This document shows, in pieces, positions 48,362 to 57,169 of a DNA stretch of 64,000 nucleotides. Position numbers and translations under genes: made by a program. Numbering within the stretch: the first letter of the stretch is position 1; each line of letters begins with the position of its first letter. Under the pieces are notes generated by a model that did no database searches, was not told the origin of the DNA, and saw only the letters and a list, made by a program, of their open reading frames with translations. The stretch comes from Tunturibacter psychrotolerans (GTDB lineage Bacteria > Acidobacteriota > Terriglobia > Terriglobales > Acidobacteriaceae), in the NCBI RefSeq assembly GCF_040359615.1, contig NZ_CP132942.1, positions 4,154,001 through 4,218,000 of the forward strand, read 5' to 3'.

Positions 48362-48392
48362 AAGGCCGGACGATCTGCATCCGTCCGGCCTT
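48362..48392 (-). terminator. Hairpin between the Spy-like gene and the barrel gene
   Basis: AAGGCCGGACG (48362-48372) pairs perfectly with CGTCCGGCCTT (48382-48392) around nine bases. It lies 26 bp downstream of the Spy/CpxP-like stop on the minus strand and probably ends that transcript. Confidence 0.75.
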
Positions 48393-48417
48393 GATGATCA
48401 CATCTGTGGATAACGTG

Positions 48418-48882
48418 TTATTGCTGCGGCGGCGGTGGCGGTGCTCCCTGCCCGCCCTCACGACTCTCCCGACGCTCCTTCATCTCCGCCTGCAAAGCGT
48501 CGTACTTGGTTTTCTGATCATCAGTCAACACGGCGCGGATCTTAGCCTGCGACGCCTTGTGGATGTCCATCATCTTCGCCCGCTTATCGGCTTGAGGTGT
48601 CGTAGTGTCCTGACGCAACGCCGTCATCTGAGTTCGCGAATCGTCGTCGATTGCCTTCACCTGGGTAACCTGATCTGGCGTCAGGTTAAGTTTTTTTGTC
48701 AGGAAGTCGATCTGATGCTCCTCCCGTTGACCTGCTCCACGATGCCCGCCGTTGGGTGGGCCTGCCTGATCCTGGGTGGACGGAGCCGGCTCTTGTGCCA
48801 TCACGGGAAGTGCGCTCAGCGCCGTTACACATAGCGCCAAAAGAGCTGCTTGCAATACTGGTTTGCGAAATACATTCGTCAT
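48418..48882 (-). CDS. Periplasmic Spy/CpxP-like protein
   Basis: A 154-residue exported protein: signal peptide to about ALPVMA, then a highly charged helical region with FLTKKLNLTPDQVTQVKAID and AVLTDDQKTKYDALQAEM, which are LTxxQ-like repeats of the Spy/CpxP family, and a Gly/Pro-rich end (GGQGAPPPPPQQ). Family members are periplasmic chaperones or stress sensors. No two-component genes are adjacent. It is monocistronic. Confidence 0.75.
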   Translation of the reverse strand: MTNVFRKPVLQAALLALCVTALSALPVMAQEPAPSTQDQAGPPNGGHRGAGQREEHQIDFLTKKLNLTPDQVTQVKAIDDDSRTQMTALRQDTTTPQADKRAKMMDIHKASQAKIRAVLTDDQKTKYDALQAEMKERRESREGGQGAPPPPPQQ

Positions 48883-48996
48883 CGGATTCTCACTCTCATA
48901 GTGCGTTTGCCGGAAGAGTTTCTCCGGTGGTCAATCTACTGCTACAGACGCGCTTTTTTCGCAAAGGTTCCGTTATCCCAAAAAATTCGCAGCACC

Positions 48997-49920
48997 TCAG
49001 ATGCCCCGGTCTGCCTGGAAGCAATAGGGGTCCCCGTGTGCCGCCGCGTAAGCCTCCACCACCTTAAGAAAGGCCAGCGCCGCGTGGGACAGACTGGCCT
49101 GCCTCCGATAGACGAGCCTAAGCTTGCGCTCTATCTGCAACTCGGGTATCTGGACCCGCACCAGCGCCCCGCTCTCGAGTTCGGTGCGCACTGTCAGCCC
49201 GGGGACCAAAGCCACCCCATTACCCATCTCTACAAATCGTTTGATCGCCTCCAGCGACGGCAGTTCTACGCCCATCTGAAGTGGTGTTTTGTGGCGCTTG
49301 AAAGCCTGAATGACCTTCTGCCGCTGAGGCGAAGGAATGTTATGCGCGATGAAATTTTGCCCTCCTAGTTGCCGAATCGATACCTTTCCAGCCCCCGCCA
49401 GTGGATGTCGTGGATTCACCACAAAGGCCAGCTCATCCCGGTACACAACCATTGATTTCACCTGTGTGTCGTCGGGGCGGAAGGAGAGCACCCCCAACTC
49501 CACCGAGTGCATCAGCACCTCGTCCGAGATCCGGCTAGCCAACGTTCGCTGCACCGCCAGTTTGATCCTGGGATTTTGTCGTCTAAACTCATCGAGCAAC
49601 GGAAGCAGATAAAGACAGGTGTACTCGTTTGCGGCCAGATTCAGTCTGCCGCTATGTAGCTCCCTTAACTCCGTAAGAGCCCCCGTCGCTTCGTTCCTAA
49701 GATTCAACAACTTAGAGGCATATTCCCGCAAAACCTCACCCGCGTCCGTGAGCGTTCCATCCCTTGACGAGCGCTCAAACAGCACCTCGCCCAGCTCTCC
49801 TTCAAGCTTGGCGATTGCCTGACTCACTGCTGGCTGAGTACGATGGAGCCGTGCCGCTGCTCGCGAGAAACTACGCTCCTCTGCCACCGCCAGAAACGTC
49901 TCCATCTGGACTAAGTCCAA
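48997..49920 (-). CDS. LysR-family transcriptional regulator
   Basis: A 307-residue LTTR. The helix-turn-helix lies at residues about 15-40 (AAARLHRTQPAVSQAIAKLE), followed by the two-lobe effector domain. The TTG start at 49920 has GGAGG six bases upstream, better than the ATG at 49905. It is divergent from the leu-ilv block: leuA starts at 50042, leaving a 120-bp shared promoter region. LysR regulators usually control the divergent neighbour, so leucine/valine biosynthesis is the likely target and a pathway intermediate such as isopropylmalate a plausible co-inducer; that link is inferred. Confidence 0.88.
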   Translation of the reverse strand: MDLVQMETFLAVAEERSFSRAAARLHRTQPAVSQAIAKLEGELGEVLFERSSRDGTLTDAGEVLREYASKLLNLRNEATGALTELRELHSGRLNLAANEYTCLYLLPLLDEFRRQNPRIKLAVQRTLASRISDEVLMHSVELGVLSFRPDDTQVKSMVVYRDELAFVVNPRHPLAGAGKVSIRQLGGQNFIAHNIPSPQRQKVIQAFKRHKTPLQMGVELPSLEAIKRFVEMGNGVALVPGLTVRTELESGALVRVQIPELQIERKLRLVYRRQASLSHAALAFLKVVEAYAAAHGDPYCFQADRGI

Positions 49921-50041
49921 TCCTTACCTCCGCGCAGCCGGCAATTTGCAGATCGAATGCCGCAATTAGAAATTCTGATATACCTGCAAGCGATCATAAG
50001 CATGCATTATGATAACGTCTAGATCGAAAGTGCCAAATTCT

Positions 50042-51217
50042 ATGTCCCTGCATAATCAAATCGTCTTCTTCGACACCACCCTCCGCGATGGCGAACAGTC
50101 TCCCGGCTGCACCATGCACCATGACGAAAAGTTGCGCATGGCCCACCAGCTCGCAAACCTTGGCGTCGACGTTTTGGAAGCCGGTTTCGCAATCGCAAGC
50201 CAAGGCGACTCCGACTCGATCCGCATGATCGCCCGCGAGGTTCGCGGCCCTCGCATAGCCTCCCTAGCCCGCTGTAAGCGCGAGGACATAGAAGCCGCAG
50301 CCCGTTCTATCGAGCCCGCCGACAAGGCTCGCATCCACACCTTCCTCGCCTCCTCGGACCTCCATCTTGAAGCCAAGCTAAAGATCTCTCGCGCTGAGGC
50401 ACTCAATCAGGCCGGAGAGTCAGTCCGTCTCGCCCGTACCTTTGCCGACGACGTCGAGTTCTCCGCCGAGGACGCTACGCGCACCGATCCTGACTTTCTC
50501 GTCGAGATCGTGACGGCTGCGGTACAAGCCGGAGCCACAACCATCAACATTCCCGACACAGTCGGCTACACCACACCCGACGAGTACGCAGCCACCTTCC
50601 GCATGCTCATCGCCAAGGTCCCCGGCATCGACGACGTCATCCTCTCAACTCACTGCCACAACGATCTCGGCATGGCCGTCGCGAACACGCTCGCAGGCAT
50701 CCACGCCGGCGCCCGTCAGGCGGAGTGCACCATCAACGGCATCGGCGAGCGCGCAGGCAATGCAGCCCTCGAAGAAATCGCCGCTGCCCTCATGGTTCGC
50801 CGCGACAAGCTTCCTTACACCAACAACATCAAGCTCAATCAGCTTTACCCAACCAGCCAGATGCTCGCCGAATTTATCAGCTTCGGCTGCTCGCCCAACA
50901 AGGCCGTCGTCGGCGCCAACGCTTTCGCGCACGAATCCGGCATTCACCAGCACGGCATGATGGCTAACCCGCTCACCTACGAAATCATGACACCCGAATC
51001 AGTCGGTGTTCCTGCAACCAACATGGTTCTCGGCAAACACAGCGGTCGCCGCCTCCTCGAGCAGCGCCTCACCGAACTAGGACACAAGCTGACGCGCGCT
51101 CAGCTCGACGATGTCTACCATCGCTTCACGGAGTTGGCCGACCGCAAGAAATCCATCTATGACCAGGATTTGCTCGGCCTGCTGCAACCGGACAAGTCCA
51201 CCGTGATCACGCACTAA
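50042..51217 (+). CDS. leuA: 2-isopropylmalate synthase, short form
   Basis: Condenses acetyl-CoA with 2-ketoisovalerate at the first committed step of leucine synthesis. From the ATG at 50042 it is 391 residues; the ATG at 50009 would add 11. The catalytic TIM barrel has FFDTTLRDGEQSPG, the metal-binding STHCHNDLG and NGIGERAGN, with HESGIHQHG in the linker domain. Full-length LeuA proteins have about 510-560 residues; this one stops right after the linker (DLLGLL) and so lacks the C-terminal leucine-binding regulatory domain. No remnant of that domain lies before leuB, so the short form seems native. Related short enzymes (citramalate or homocitrate synthase) are alternatives; the context favours LeuA. 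Confidence 0.88.
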   Translation: MSLHNQIVFFDTTLRDGEQSPGCTMHHDEKLRMAHQLANLGVDVLEAGFAIASQGDSDSIRMIAREVRGPRIASLARCKREDIEAAARSIEPADKARIHTFLASSDLHLEAKLKISRAEALNQAGESVRLARTFADDVEFSAEDATRTDPDFLVEIVTAAVQAGATTINIPDTVGYTTPDEYAATFRMLIAKVPGIDDVILSTHCHNDLGMAVANTLAGIHAGARQAECTINGIGERAGNAALEEIAAALMVRRDKLPYTNNIKLNQLYPTSQMLAEFISFGCSPNKAVVGANAFAHESGIHQHGMMANPLTYEIMTPESVGVPATNMVLGKHSGRRLLEQRLTELGHKLTRAQLDDVYHRFTELADRKKSIYDQDLLGLLQPDKSTVITH

Positions 51218-51242
51218 ACTCACGTCCAAAGGAAAGAGCGTC

Positions 51243-52352
51243 ATGCGCCTCAAAATTGCAGTTCTCGCCGGCGACGGCATCGGACCCGAAGTTACCAAGC
51301 AGGCTACAAATATCCTCCGCGCTGTAGCCGAGATGGGCGGCCACGAGTTCACCTTTGTCGAAGGTCTGATAGGTGGGACCGCGATCACAGAGACCGGGTC
51401 ACCCTTACCCACCGCCACGCTCGACGCCGCACTCGAGTGCGATGCTGTCCTCCTCGGCGCCGTCGGCGACAACAAGTTCAACGCACTCCCGCCTGACAAG
51501 CGTCCTGAGGCCGGCCTTCTCCAGATTCGGCAGGCTCTCGGAGGCTTCGCAAATCTGCGGCCGTCCATCGCCTACACTGCGCTAAGCGCCAGTTCCCCGC
51601 TGCGCCCCGAAGTCACAAAAGACGTCGACATTCTCTTCGTACGCGAACTCCTTGGCGGGCTCTACTTCGGTGCCCCGCGCTGGTGGGATCGCAACAGCAA
51701 CGAAGCCATCAACACCATGCGATACACCCGTGATGAGGTCGTGCGCGTAGCTCGCGTCGCCTTCGAACTCGCCGGCAACCGGCGCCAGAAGGTCACCTCT
51801 GTCGACAAGGCAAACGTCCTCGAGGTATCGCAGTTATGGCGCGCCACGGTCACCGAGGTCGCAAAGGATTACCCCTCCGTTACGCTCGAACACCAGCTTG
51901 TCGACTCCATGGCGATGCACATCATGAACATCCCCAGAAACTTCGATGTCGTGCTCACGGAAAATCTCTTCGGAGACATTTTGTCCGATGAAGCCGGAGT
52001 CATCACCGGTTCGCTCGGCATGTTGCCCTCCGCTACCATCGGTGGCGCGGTCAATCTCTACGAGCCTGTTCATGGCAGTGCACCCGACATCGCCGGCACA
52101 GGCAAAGCCAATCCCCTCGGCGCCATCCTTACGGCCGCGATGATCCTCCGTCACTCCGCAAATCTGGAACAGGACGCCAAGGCAGTCGAAGCAGCGGTCA
52201 ACAAAGTGCTTGACGCTGGTTACCGCACCGCCGACATCGCACGCGGCCAGCAACCGGGACAGACTCCAGTCAGCACACAGGAGATGGGCAAGCTCGTACA
52301 TCAGGCCCTGGCCGAGTCCATCGATCGCCGCCAGGCCATGCATGCCGTATGA
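51243..52352 (+). CDS. leuB: 3-isopropylmalate dehydrogenase
   Basis: A 369-residue NAD-dependent beta-decarboxylating dehydrogenase for the third step of leucine synthesis. Motifs: LAGDGIGPEV at the start, FVRELLGGLYFG with the substrate-binding region, VTSVDKANVLEVSQLWR carrying the catalytic Lys, and DILSDEAGVITGSLGMLPSA with the metal-binding aspartates. GSAPDIAGTGKANP is the NAD motif. AAGGA precedes the ATG. It lies 25 bp after leuA and overlaps the next small gene by 4 bases. Confidence 0.96.
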   Translation: MRLKIAVLAGDGIGPEVTKQATNILRAVAEMGGHEFTFVEGLIGGTAITETGSPLPTATLDAALECDAVLLGAVGDNKFNALPPDKRPEAGLLQIRQALGGFANLRPSIAYTALSASSPLRPEVTKDVDILFVRELLGGLYFGAPRWWDRNSNEAINTMRYTRDEVVRVARVAFELAGNRRQKVTSVDKANVLEVSQLWRATVTEVAKDYPSVTLEHQLVDSMAMHIMNIPRNFDVVLTENLFGDILSDEAGVITGSLGMLPSATIGGAVNLYEPVHGSAPDIAGTGKANPLGAILTAAMILRHSANLEQDAKAVEAAVNKVLDAGYRTADIARGQQPGQTPVSTQEMGKLVHQALAESIDRRQAMHAV

Positions 52353-52537
52353 GTGAGCCGATGAACGTGCGGACGAAGCTCATCCTGATGAACTGCGCGG
52401 TCGCCGTCGCTCTCATCTATCGCTGGTGGAAGGGCGCGCCTCTCGCTGTTCTAGCCGTCACGGCGCTCATCATGTTCTCCCTCGTAAATGGCCTCATAGT
52501 TTTTACGCAAAAGAAGTCTGTACGAACAAATCGCTAA
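52349..52537 (+). CDS. Small membrane protein inside the leu operon
   Basis: A 62-residue protein whose ATG overlaps the leuB stop (ATGA). It has two hydrophobic stretches (LILMNCAVAVALIYRWW and LAVLAVTALIMFSLVNGLIVF) and a short basic tail (KKSVRTNR). It then overlaps the following gene by one base (TAATG). Translational coupling on both sides argues for a real gene whose product is made with the leucine enzymes. The family is not recognised. Confidence 0.7.
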   Translation: MSEPMNVRTKLILMNCAVAVALIYRWWKGAPLAVLAVTALIMFSLVNGLIVFTQKKSVRTNR

Positions 52538-53244
52538 TGCGCTCGACTATCCAACTCGCAATCTTTGTCCTGGCACTCACCCCCATGTGGACGTCGGCAC
52601 AGATCTCTTCGCCTCAAATAAAGAGAGACAAAAAGCAGCCGAAAGAAAACCTGGAATGGCTATGGCAATACGCCCCCCCGCCGGCTGACGGTCGCGAAAA
52701 CCAGCTTGTCCTCGATGCCCGCTTCCGGCCATTTCTGGCCCAATATCTCACTGCGCCACAAACCTTCTGGGGCAATCCCAAGACCGGCTACAAGACACTC
52801 AACGAGACTGCGCTCGACTTCCTTTCAGTCCCTGATAAGGTCGTCGCCGACGACAATCGTTATCTTTCGATCACTGGCTGCGTCTTCCGCTTCTGCCCGG
52901 CGCGCGGTCTCCTCTGGGTTGACCTCGGACTTCCTCACCCCCTCGTCGCCTTTGCCGCCATCGACTGGATTAAGGACAGCAAAACCCCAAGCGAACTCGG
53001 AGCTGAATACACCCTCTGGGTCTTCGCAAATCACCCGATCGATCCCGATCACATCCCCCCTGCGCTAACCCACAGCGTCGCCCGCTGGACCGCACAGCCA
53101 CCCACCGGTAGCACCGTGATTCAACAAGTCACACACGCCATTCTCGTCGACCCCGACGGCACCCCGCATCAAATTCAACCAGCCACCATCGGTGCCAACA
53201 CATTCACCGTCAAGCCCCAGGATGACCAGAAAGCACAACAATGA
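52537..53244 (+). CDS. Exported protein of unknown function in the leu operon
   Basis: A 235-residue protein starting at the ATG at 52537 that overlaps the stop of the previous gene. The N-terminus [22 protein letters not shown] is a signal peptide. The mature part contains [23 protein letters not shown] and [14 protein letters not shown] without a known domain. The stop overlaps the leuC start (ATGA). I do not recognise the family. It is placed between leuB and leuC in what looks like a single transcript. Confidence 0.75.
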   Translation: MRSTIQLAIFVLALTPMWTSAQISSPQIKRDKKQPKENLEWLWQYAPPPADGRENQLVLDARFRPFLAQYLTAPQTFWGNPKTGYKTLNETALDFLSVPDKVVADDNRYLSITGCVFRFCPARGLLWVDLGLPHPLVAFAAIDWIKDSKTPSELGAEYTLWVFANHPIDPDHIPPALTHSVARWTAQPPTGSTVIQQVTHAILVDPDGTPHQIQPATIGANTFTVKPQDDQKAQQ

Positions 53245-54698
53245 ATACACCGCCTAATACACCCAAGACACTCTTCGAAAAGGTTTGGCAGCAACATCTC
53301 GTCATCGAACCCGCAGGCGAACCGAGTATCCTCTACATCGATCTGCATCTGGTCCACGAGGTTACCAGCCCCCAGGCATTCGACGGTCTTCGCATGGCAG
53401 GCCGCAAGCTGCGCCGCCCGGATCGAACCGTCGCCACGGTAGATCACAACGTCCCTACTAGCAGCATCGAGGACCGTCTTCACATCGTCGACCAGATCGC
53501 CCATAAGCAGATTGAAGCGCTGAGAAAAAATTGTGCGGACTTCGGCGTCGAACTCTATGACGTCCAATCGCCGAACCAAGGCATCGTTCACATCATCGGG
53601 CCCGAGCTCGGTCTCACCAAACCCGGTATGACCATCGTCTGCGGCGACTCTCACACCAGCACCCACGGCGCATTTGGCGCGCTAGCGTTCGGCATCGGCA
53701 CTAGCGAAGTCGAACACGTCATGGCCACGCAGACCCTCCCGCAGGACAAACCAAAGACCTTCCGTATCAATGTTGAAGGCACTTTGTCGCCCGGTGTCAC
53801 AGCAAAAGACATCGTACTCCATATCATCGGCGAGATCGGCACAGCCGGAGCCACCGGGTACGTCGTTGAATACGCTGGCTCGGCCATCCGTGCCCTCTCG
53901 ATGGAAGGCCGCATGACAGTCTGCAACATGAGCATTGAAGCTGGAGCGCGCGCCGGCATGATTGCCCCCGATGCCACAACCTTCTCCTATCTAAAGGGCC
54001 GCCGCTTTTCGTCATCCGGAACCGCATGGGACGAATCCGTAGCCCACTGGTCGCAACTTGTAACCGACACGGGAGCAATCTTCGACCGTGAACTCACTCT
54101 CAACGCGGCCGACATCACTCCCACCGTCAGTTGGGGCACCTCGCCCGGCATGGTCACCGGCGTCAAAAGCACAGTCCCGTTGGCCGACCCCGCAGCTAGC
54201 GAAGCCGATCAAAAGGCCTTCGAGCGCGCCCTCGAATACATGGGCCTTCACGCCGGCGAACCGATCGAGGAGATCAAGATCGACCGCGTCTTTCTTGGCT
54301 CCTGCACCAACGCACGCATCGAAGATCTCCGCGCCGCAGCCTCTGTTGTCCGTGGCTATCACGTCGCCACGACGGTCCGCGCAATGGTCGTACCCGGCTC
54401 CCAGTCCGTCAAAACGCAGGCTGAAAAAGAAGGGCTCGACAAAATCTTTACCGAGGCAGGCTTCGACTGGCGCGAGCCTGGCTGCAGCATGTGCCTCGGC
54501 ATGAATCCCGACATTCTCGCTCCTGGCGAACGCTGCGCCTCCACATCGAATCGCAACTTCGAAGGTCGCCAGGGCCGCGGAGGCCGCACCCACCTGGTCA
54601 GTCCGCAGATGGCAGCCGCTGCCGCAATCACAGGCCACTTCACGGATATCCGCACCTGGCAATTCAAAGATCAGACAGCACAGAAGGAGGCGAAGTAA
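53241..54698 (+). CDS. leuC: 3-isopropylmalate dehydratase large subunit
   Basis: A 485-residue aconitase-family subunit that isomerises 2- to 3-isopropylmalate together with LeuD. The 4Fe-4S cysteines are visible in [14 protein letters not shown] and in the later pair [28 protein letters not shown] and the C-terminal [10 protein letters not shown] (substrate binding) are typical. The start overlaps the preceding gene by 4 bases, and the stop overlaps leuD by one base. Confidence 0.96.
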   Translation: MNTPPNTPKTLFEKVWQQHLVIEPAGEPSILYIDLHLVHEVTSPQAFDGLRMAGRKLRRPDRTVATVDHNVPTSSIEDRLHIVDQIAHKQIEALRKNCADFGVELYDVQSPNQGIVHIIGPELGLTKPGMTIVCGDSHTSTHGAFGALAFGIGTSEVEHVMATQTLPQDKPKTFRINVEGTLSPGVTAKDIVLHIIGEIGTAGATGYVVEYAGSAIRALSMEGRMTVCNMSIEAGARAGMIAPDATTFSYLKGRRFSSSGTAWDESVAHWSQLVTDTGAIFDRELTLNAADITPTVSWGTSPGMVTGVKSTVPLADPAASEADQKAFERALEYMGLHAGEPIEEIKIDRVFLGSCTNARIEDLRAAASVVRGYHVATTVRAMVVPGSQSVKTQAEKEGLDKIFTEAGFDWREPGCSMCLGMNPDILAPGERCASTSNRNFEGRQGRGGRTHLVSPQMAAAAAITGHFTDIRTWQFKDQTAQKEAK

Positions 54699-55333
54699 TG
54701 CATCCCATCAACATACTCACCAGCCACGCCGTGCCTCTTGACCGCCCCAACGTCGACACCGACCAGATCATCCCCAAGCAGTTCCTCAAACGTATAGAGC
54801 GCACCGGATACGGCGACTTCCTCTTCTACGATTGGCGCCGCATCCAGGAAGGCCCCAATGCGGGCCAACCTCACCCAGACTTCGTCCTCAATAAACACCA
54901 TCACAAAGGCGCGAAGATTCTGATTGCTGGAAAAAACTTCGGCTGCGGCAGTTCCCGCGAGCACGCCGCCTGGGCTCTCACCGACTTTGGCTTTCTCGCC
55001 GTCATCGCCCCAAGCTTCGCTGACATTTTCTTTTCCAACGCCGGCAAGAACGGCATGATCCTGGTTCGCCTCTCTGACACGGACGTGCAAACGCTGATGG
55101 AGCGCTCAGAAAAAAATCCGGCGCACAAGATCACCATCAACCTCGAAGCCCAGACCATCACCGACGACCATGGCTTCAGCGCACACTTCGACATCGACCC
55201 GTTCCGCAAATACTGCCTGTTGAACGGCCTCGACGACATCGGCCTCACTCTCCGTCACGAATCCGAACTCGATGCCTTCGAAAACAAACATGACGCTGAG
55301 TTCTGGCTGAAACCCAGACCCACCGCTGCTTAA
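54698..55333 (+). CDS. leuD: 3-isopropylmalate dehydratase small subunit
   Basis: A 211-residue swivel-domain subunit partnering LeuC. The ATG at 54698 overlaps the leuC stop (TAATG) under a strong AAGGAGG. Motifs: VDTDQIIPKQFLKRI, FGCGSSREHAAWAL (substrate-binding loop) and SFADIFFSNAGKNGM. The length is that of the standard LeuD (about 200). It completes the isopropylmalate isomerase; ilvD follows 50 bp later. Confidence 0.96.
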   Translation: MHPINILTSHAVPLDRPNVDTDQIIPKQFLKRIERTGYGDFLFYDWRRIQEGPNAGQPHPDFVLNKHHHKGAKILIAGKNFGCGSSREHAAWALTDFGFLAVIAPSFADIFFSNAGKNGMILVRLSDTDVQTLMERSEKNPAHKITINLEAQTITDDHGFSAHFDIDPFRKYCLLNGLDDIGLTLRHESELDAFENKHDAEFWLKPRPTAA

Positions 55334-55383
55334 TTCGCGCTGACCCGGTGACTCGCTAACCAGCACCTTTGAAAGGCTGTCCT

Positions 55384-57081
55384 TTGAGCAACGAAATCAA
55401 TCCGAAGAAAAATTCTGTCGTCCTCACCGAAGGCCCGTCCCGAGCCGCTGCGCGCTCTTACTTTCGCAGCGTCGGCTTCACCAAAGAAGATCTGCACAAG
55501 CCCATCATCGGCATCGCTAACACATGGACCGAGATCGGCCCCTGTAACTTCCACCTGCGCAAGGTCGCCGAGGCCGTCAAGCAGGGCGTCCGTGAAGCCG
55601 GCGGCACGCCTATGGAGTTCAACACCGTCACCATCCACGACGGCATCACCATGGGCACGCAGGGCATGAAGGCCTCGCTCATCTCACGCGAAGTCATCGC
55701 CGACTCCATCGAGCTTGTCGCCCGCGGCAACTCCTTCGACGGCATCGTTTGCATCGCCGGCTGCGACAAGAACATGCCTGCCGCCATCATGGCCCTTGCC
55801 CGCCTCGACATACCTGGCCTTATGCTCTACGGCGGCAGCATCGCCCCCGGCTCGCTCAAACAACCCGACGGCACCACCAAGGAGATCACCATCCTCAGCG
55901 TCTTCGAGGGCATGGGCTCCCACGCGGCCGGCAAAATCACTGACCAACAGCTCGAAGACCTGGAAGCAGCCGCATGTCCCGGCCCTGGAGCCTGCGGCGG
56001 TCAATTCACCGCAAACACCATGGCAATGGCCGGCGAGTTCCTCGGCATCTCGCCCATGCACCTCACCGGCGTCCCCGCTATGTCGCCCGAAAAGCACGAA
56101 TCCTCCCGCCAGGCTGGCCGCCTAGTCATGGATCTCGCCCGCGCCGGCCTCACTCCACGCAAGATCGTCACCCGCCAGTCCATCGACAATGCGATCGCCG
56201 CCGTCGCTGCCTCGGGCGGAAGCACCAACGCCGTCCTCCATCTCATCGCCATCGCACACGAGTTCGACATACCGCTCACGATGGAAGACTTCGATCGCAT
56301 CTCCGAACACACCCCCTTCATCTGCGATCTCTCTCCCGGCGGCAAGTACGCCGCGAAGGACTATCAGGAGGCAGGCGGCTCCCGCCTTCTCGCCCAGCGC
56401 CTCATCGAAAAGGGTCTGCTCAAAGGTGACAGCATCACCGTCTCCGGCAAGACACTCGCGGAAGAGGCTGCCCTCGCCGTAGAAACCCCGGGCCAGCCCG
56501 TCATTCACACTTGGGACAACGCTCTTAAGCCAACCGGCGGCCTCGTCATCATGCGCGGCAATCTCGCTCCCGACGGCGCCGTCATCAAAGTCGCTGGCCA
56601 CGAGCGCATTCACCACACCGGCACAGCGCGAGTCTTCGAGTCCGAGGACGACTGCCACGCCGCGGTCGAAGCCGGGAAGATCAACCCCAACGACGTGCTC
56701 GTCATTCGCTACGAAGGCCCACGTGGCGGCCCCGGCATGCGCGAGATGCTCGCCGTCACAGCCGCAATCAAAGGTATTCCCGCTCTCTCGGATACAGTAG
56801 CTCTCCTCACCGACGGCCGCTTCTCCGGAGCCACCCGCGGGCTGATGGCTGGCCACGTCGCCCCCGAAGCTCAACTTGGAGGCACCATCGCCGCAGTCCA
56901 CGAAGGTGACACCATCACCTTCGACATCCCCAACCGCAAACTCACACTCAATGTCCCCGAAGCCGAGATCGCCAAACGCCTAGCAGCATGGCAGGCCCCC
57001 AAACCCCGCTTCAAACGCGGCGTCTTCGCCAAGTATGCAAACTCCGTCAGCAGCGCCAGCGAGGGAGCTGTCACAAGATAG
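55384..57081 (+). CDS. ilvD: Dihydroxy-acid dehydratase
   Basis: A 565-residue Fe-S dehydratase for the third common step of valine and isoleucine synthesis. TTG at 55384 has AAAGG upstream; another TTG at 55369 is possible. Cluster and metal ligands are seen in GCDKNMPAA and CPGPGACGG, with the substrate region GGSTNAVLHLIAIAHE and the C-terminal DGRFSGATRG. Codons are strongly C-ending, like the leu genes. It lies between leuD and ilvB in the same direction. Confidence 0.95.
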   Translation: MSNEINPKKNSVVLTEGPSRAAARSYFRSVGFTKEDLHKPIIGIANTWTEIGPCNFHLRKVAEAVKQGVREAGGTPMEFNTVTIHDGITMGTQGMKASLISREVIADSIELVARGNSFDGIVCIAGCDKNMPAAIMALARLDIPGLMLYGGSIAPGSLKQPDGTTKEITILSVFEGMGSHAAGKITDQQLEDLEAAACPGPGACGGQFTANTMAMAGEFLGISPMHLTGVPAMSPEKHESSRQAGRLVMDLARAGLTPRKIVTRQSIDNAIAAVAASGGSTNAVLHLIAIAHEFDIPLTMEDFDRISEHTPFICDLSPGGKYAAKDYQEAGGSRLLAQRLIEKGLLKGDSITVSGKTLAEEAALAVETPGQPVIHTWDNALKPTGGLVIMRGNLAPDGAVIKVAGHERIHHTGTARVFESEDDCHAAVEAGKINPNDVLVIRYEGPRGGPGMREMLAVTAAIKGIPALSDTVALLTDGRFSGATRGLMAGHVAPEAQLGGTIAAVHEGDTITFDIPNRKLTLNVPEAEIAKRLAAWQAPKPRFKRGVFAKYANSVSSASEGAVTR

Positions 57082-57169
57082 GAGAGACACTTGTTTCGAG
57101 CGTCGTCCTCCTATTGATCGTTGCACTTCTATTTTGCGAAACTCGCTCCGCCTAACATCGAGGCCAATT

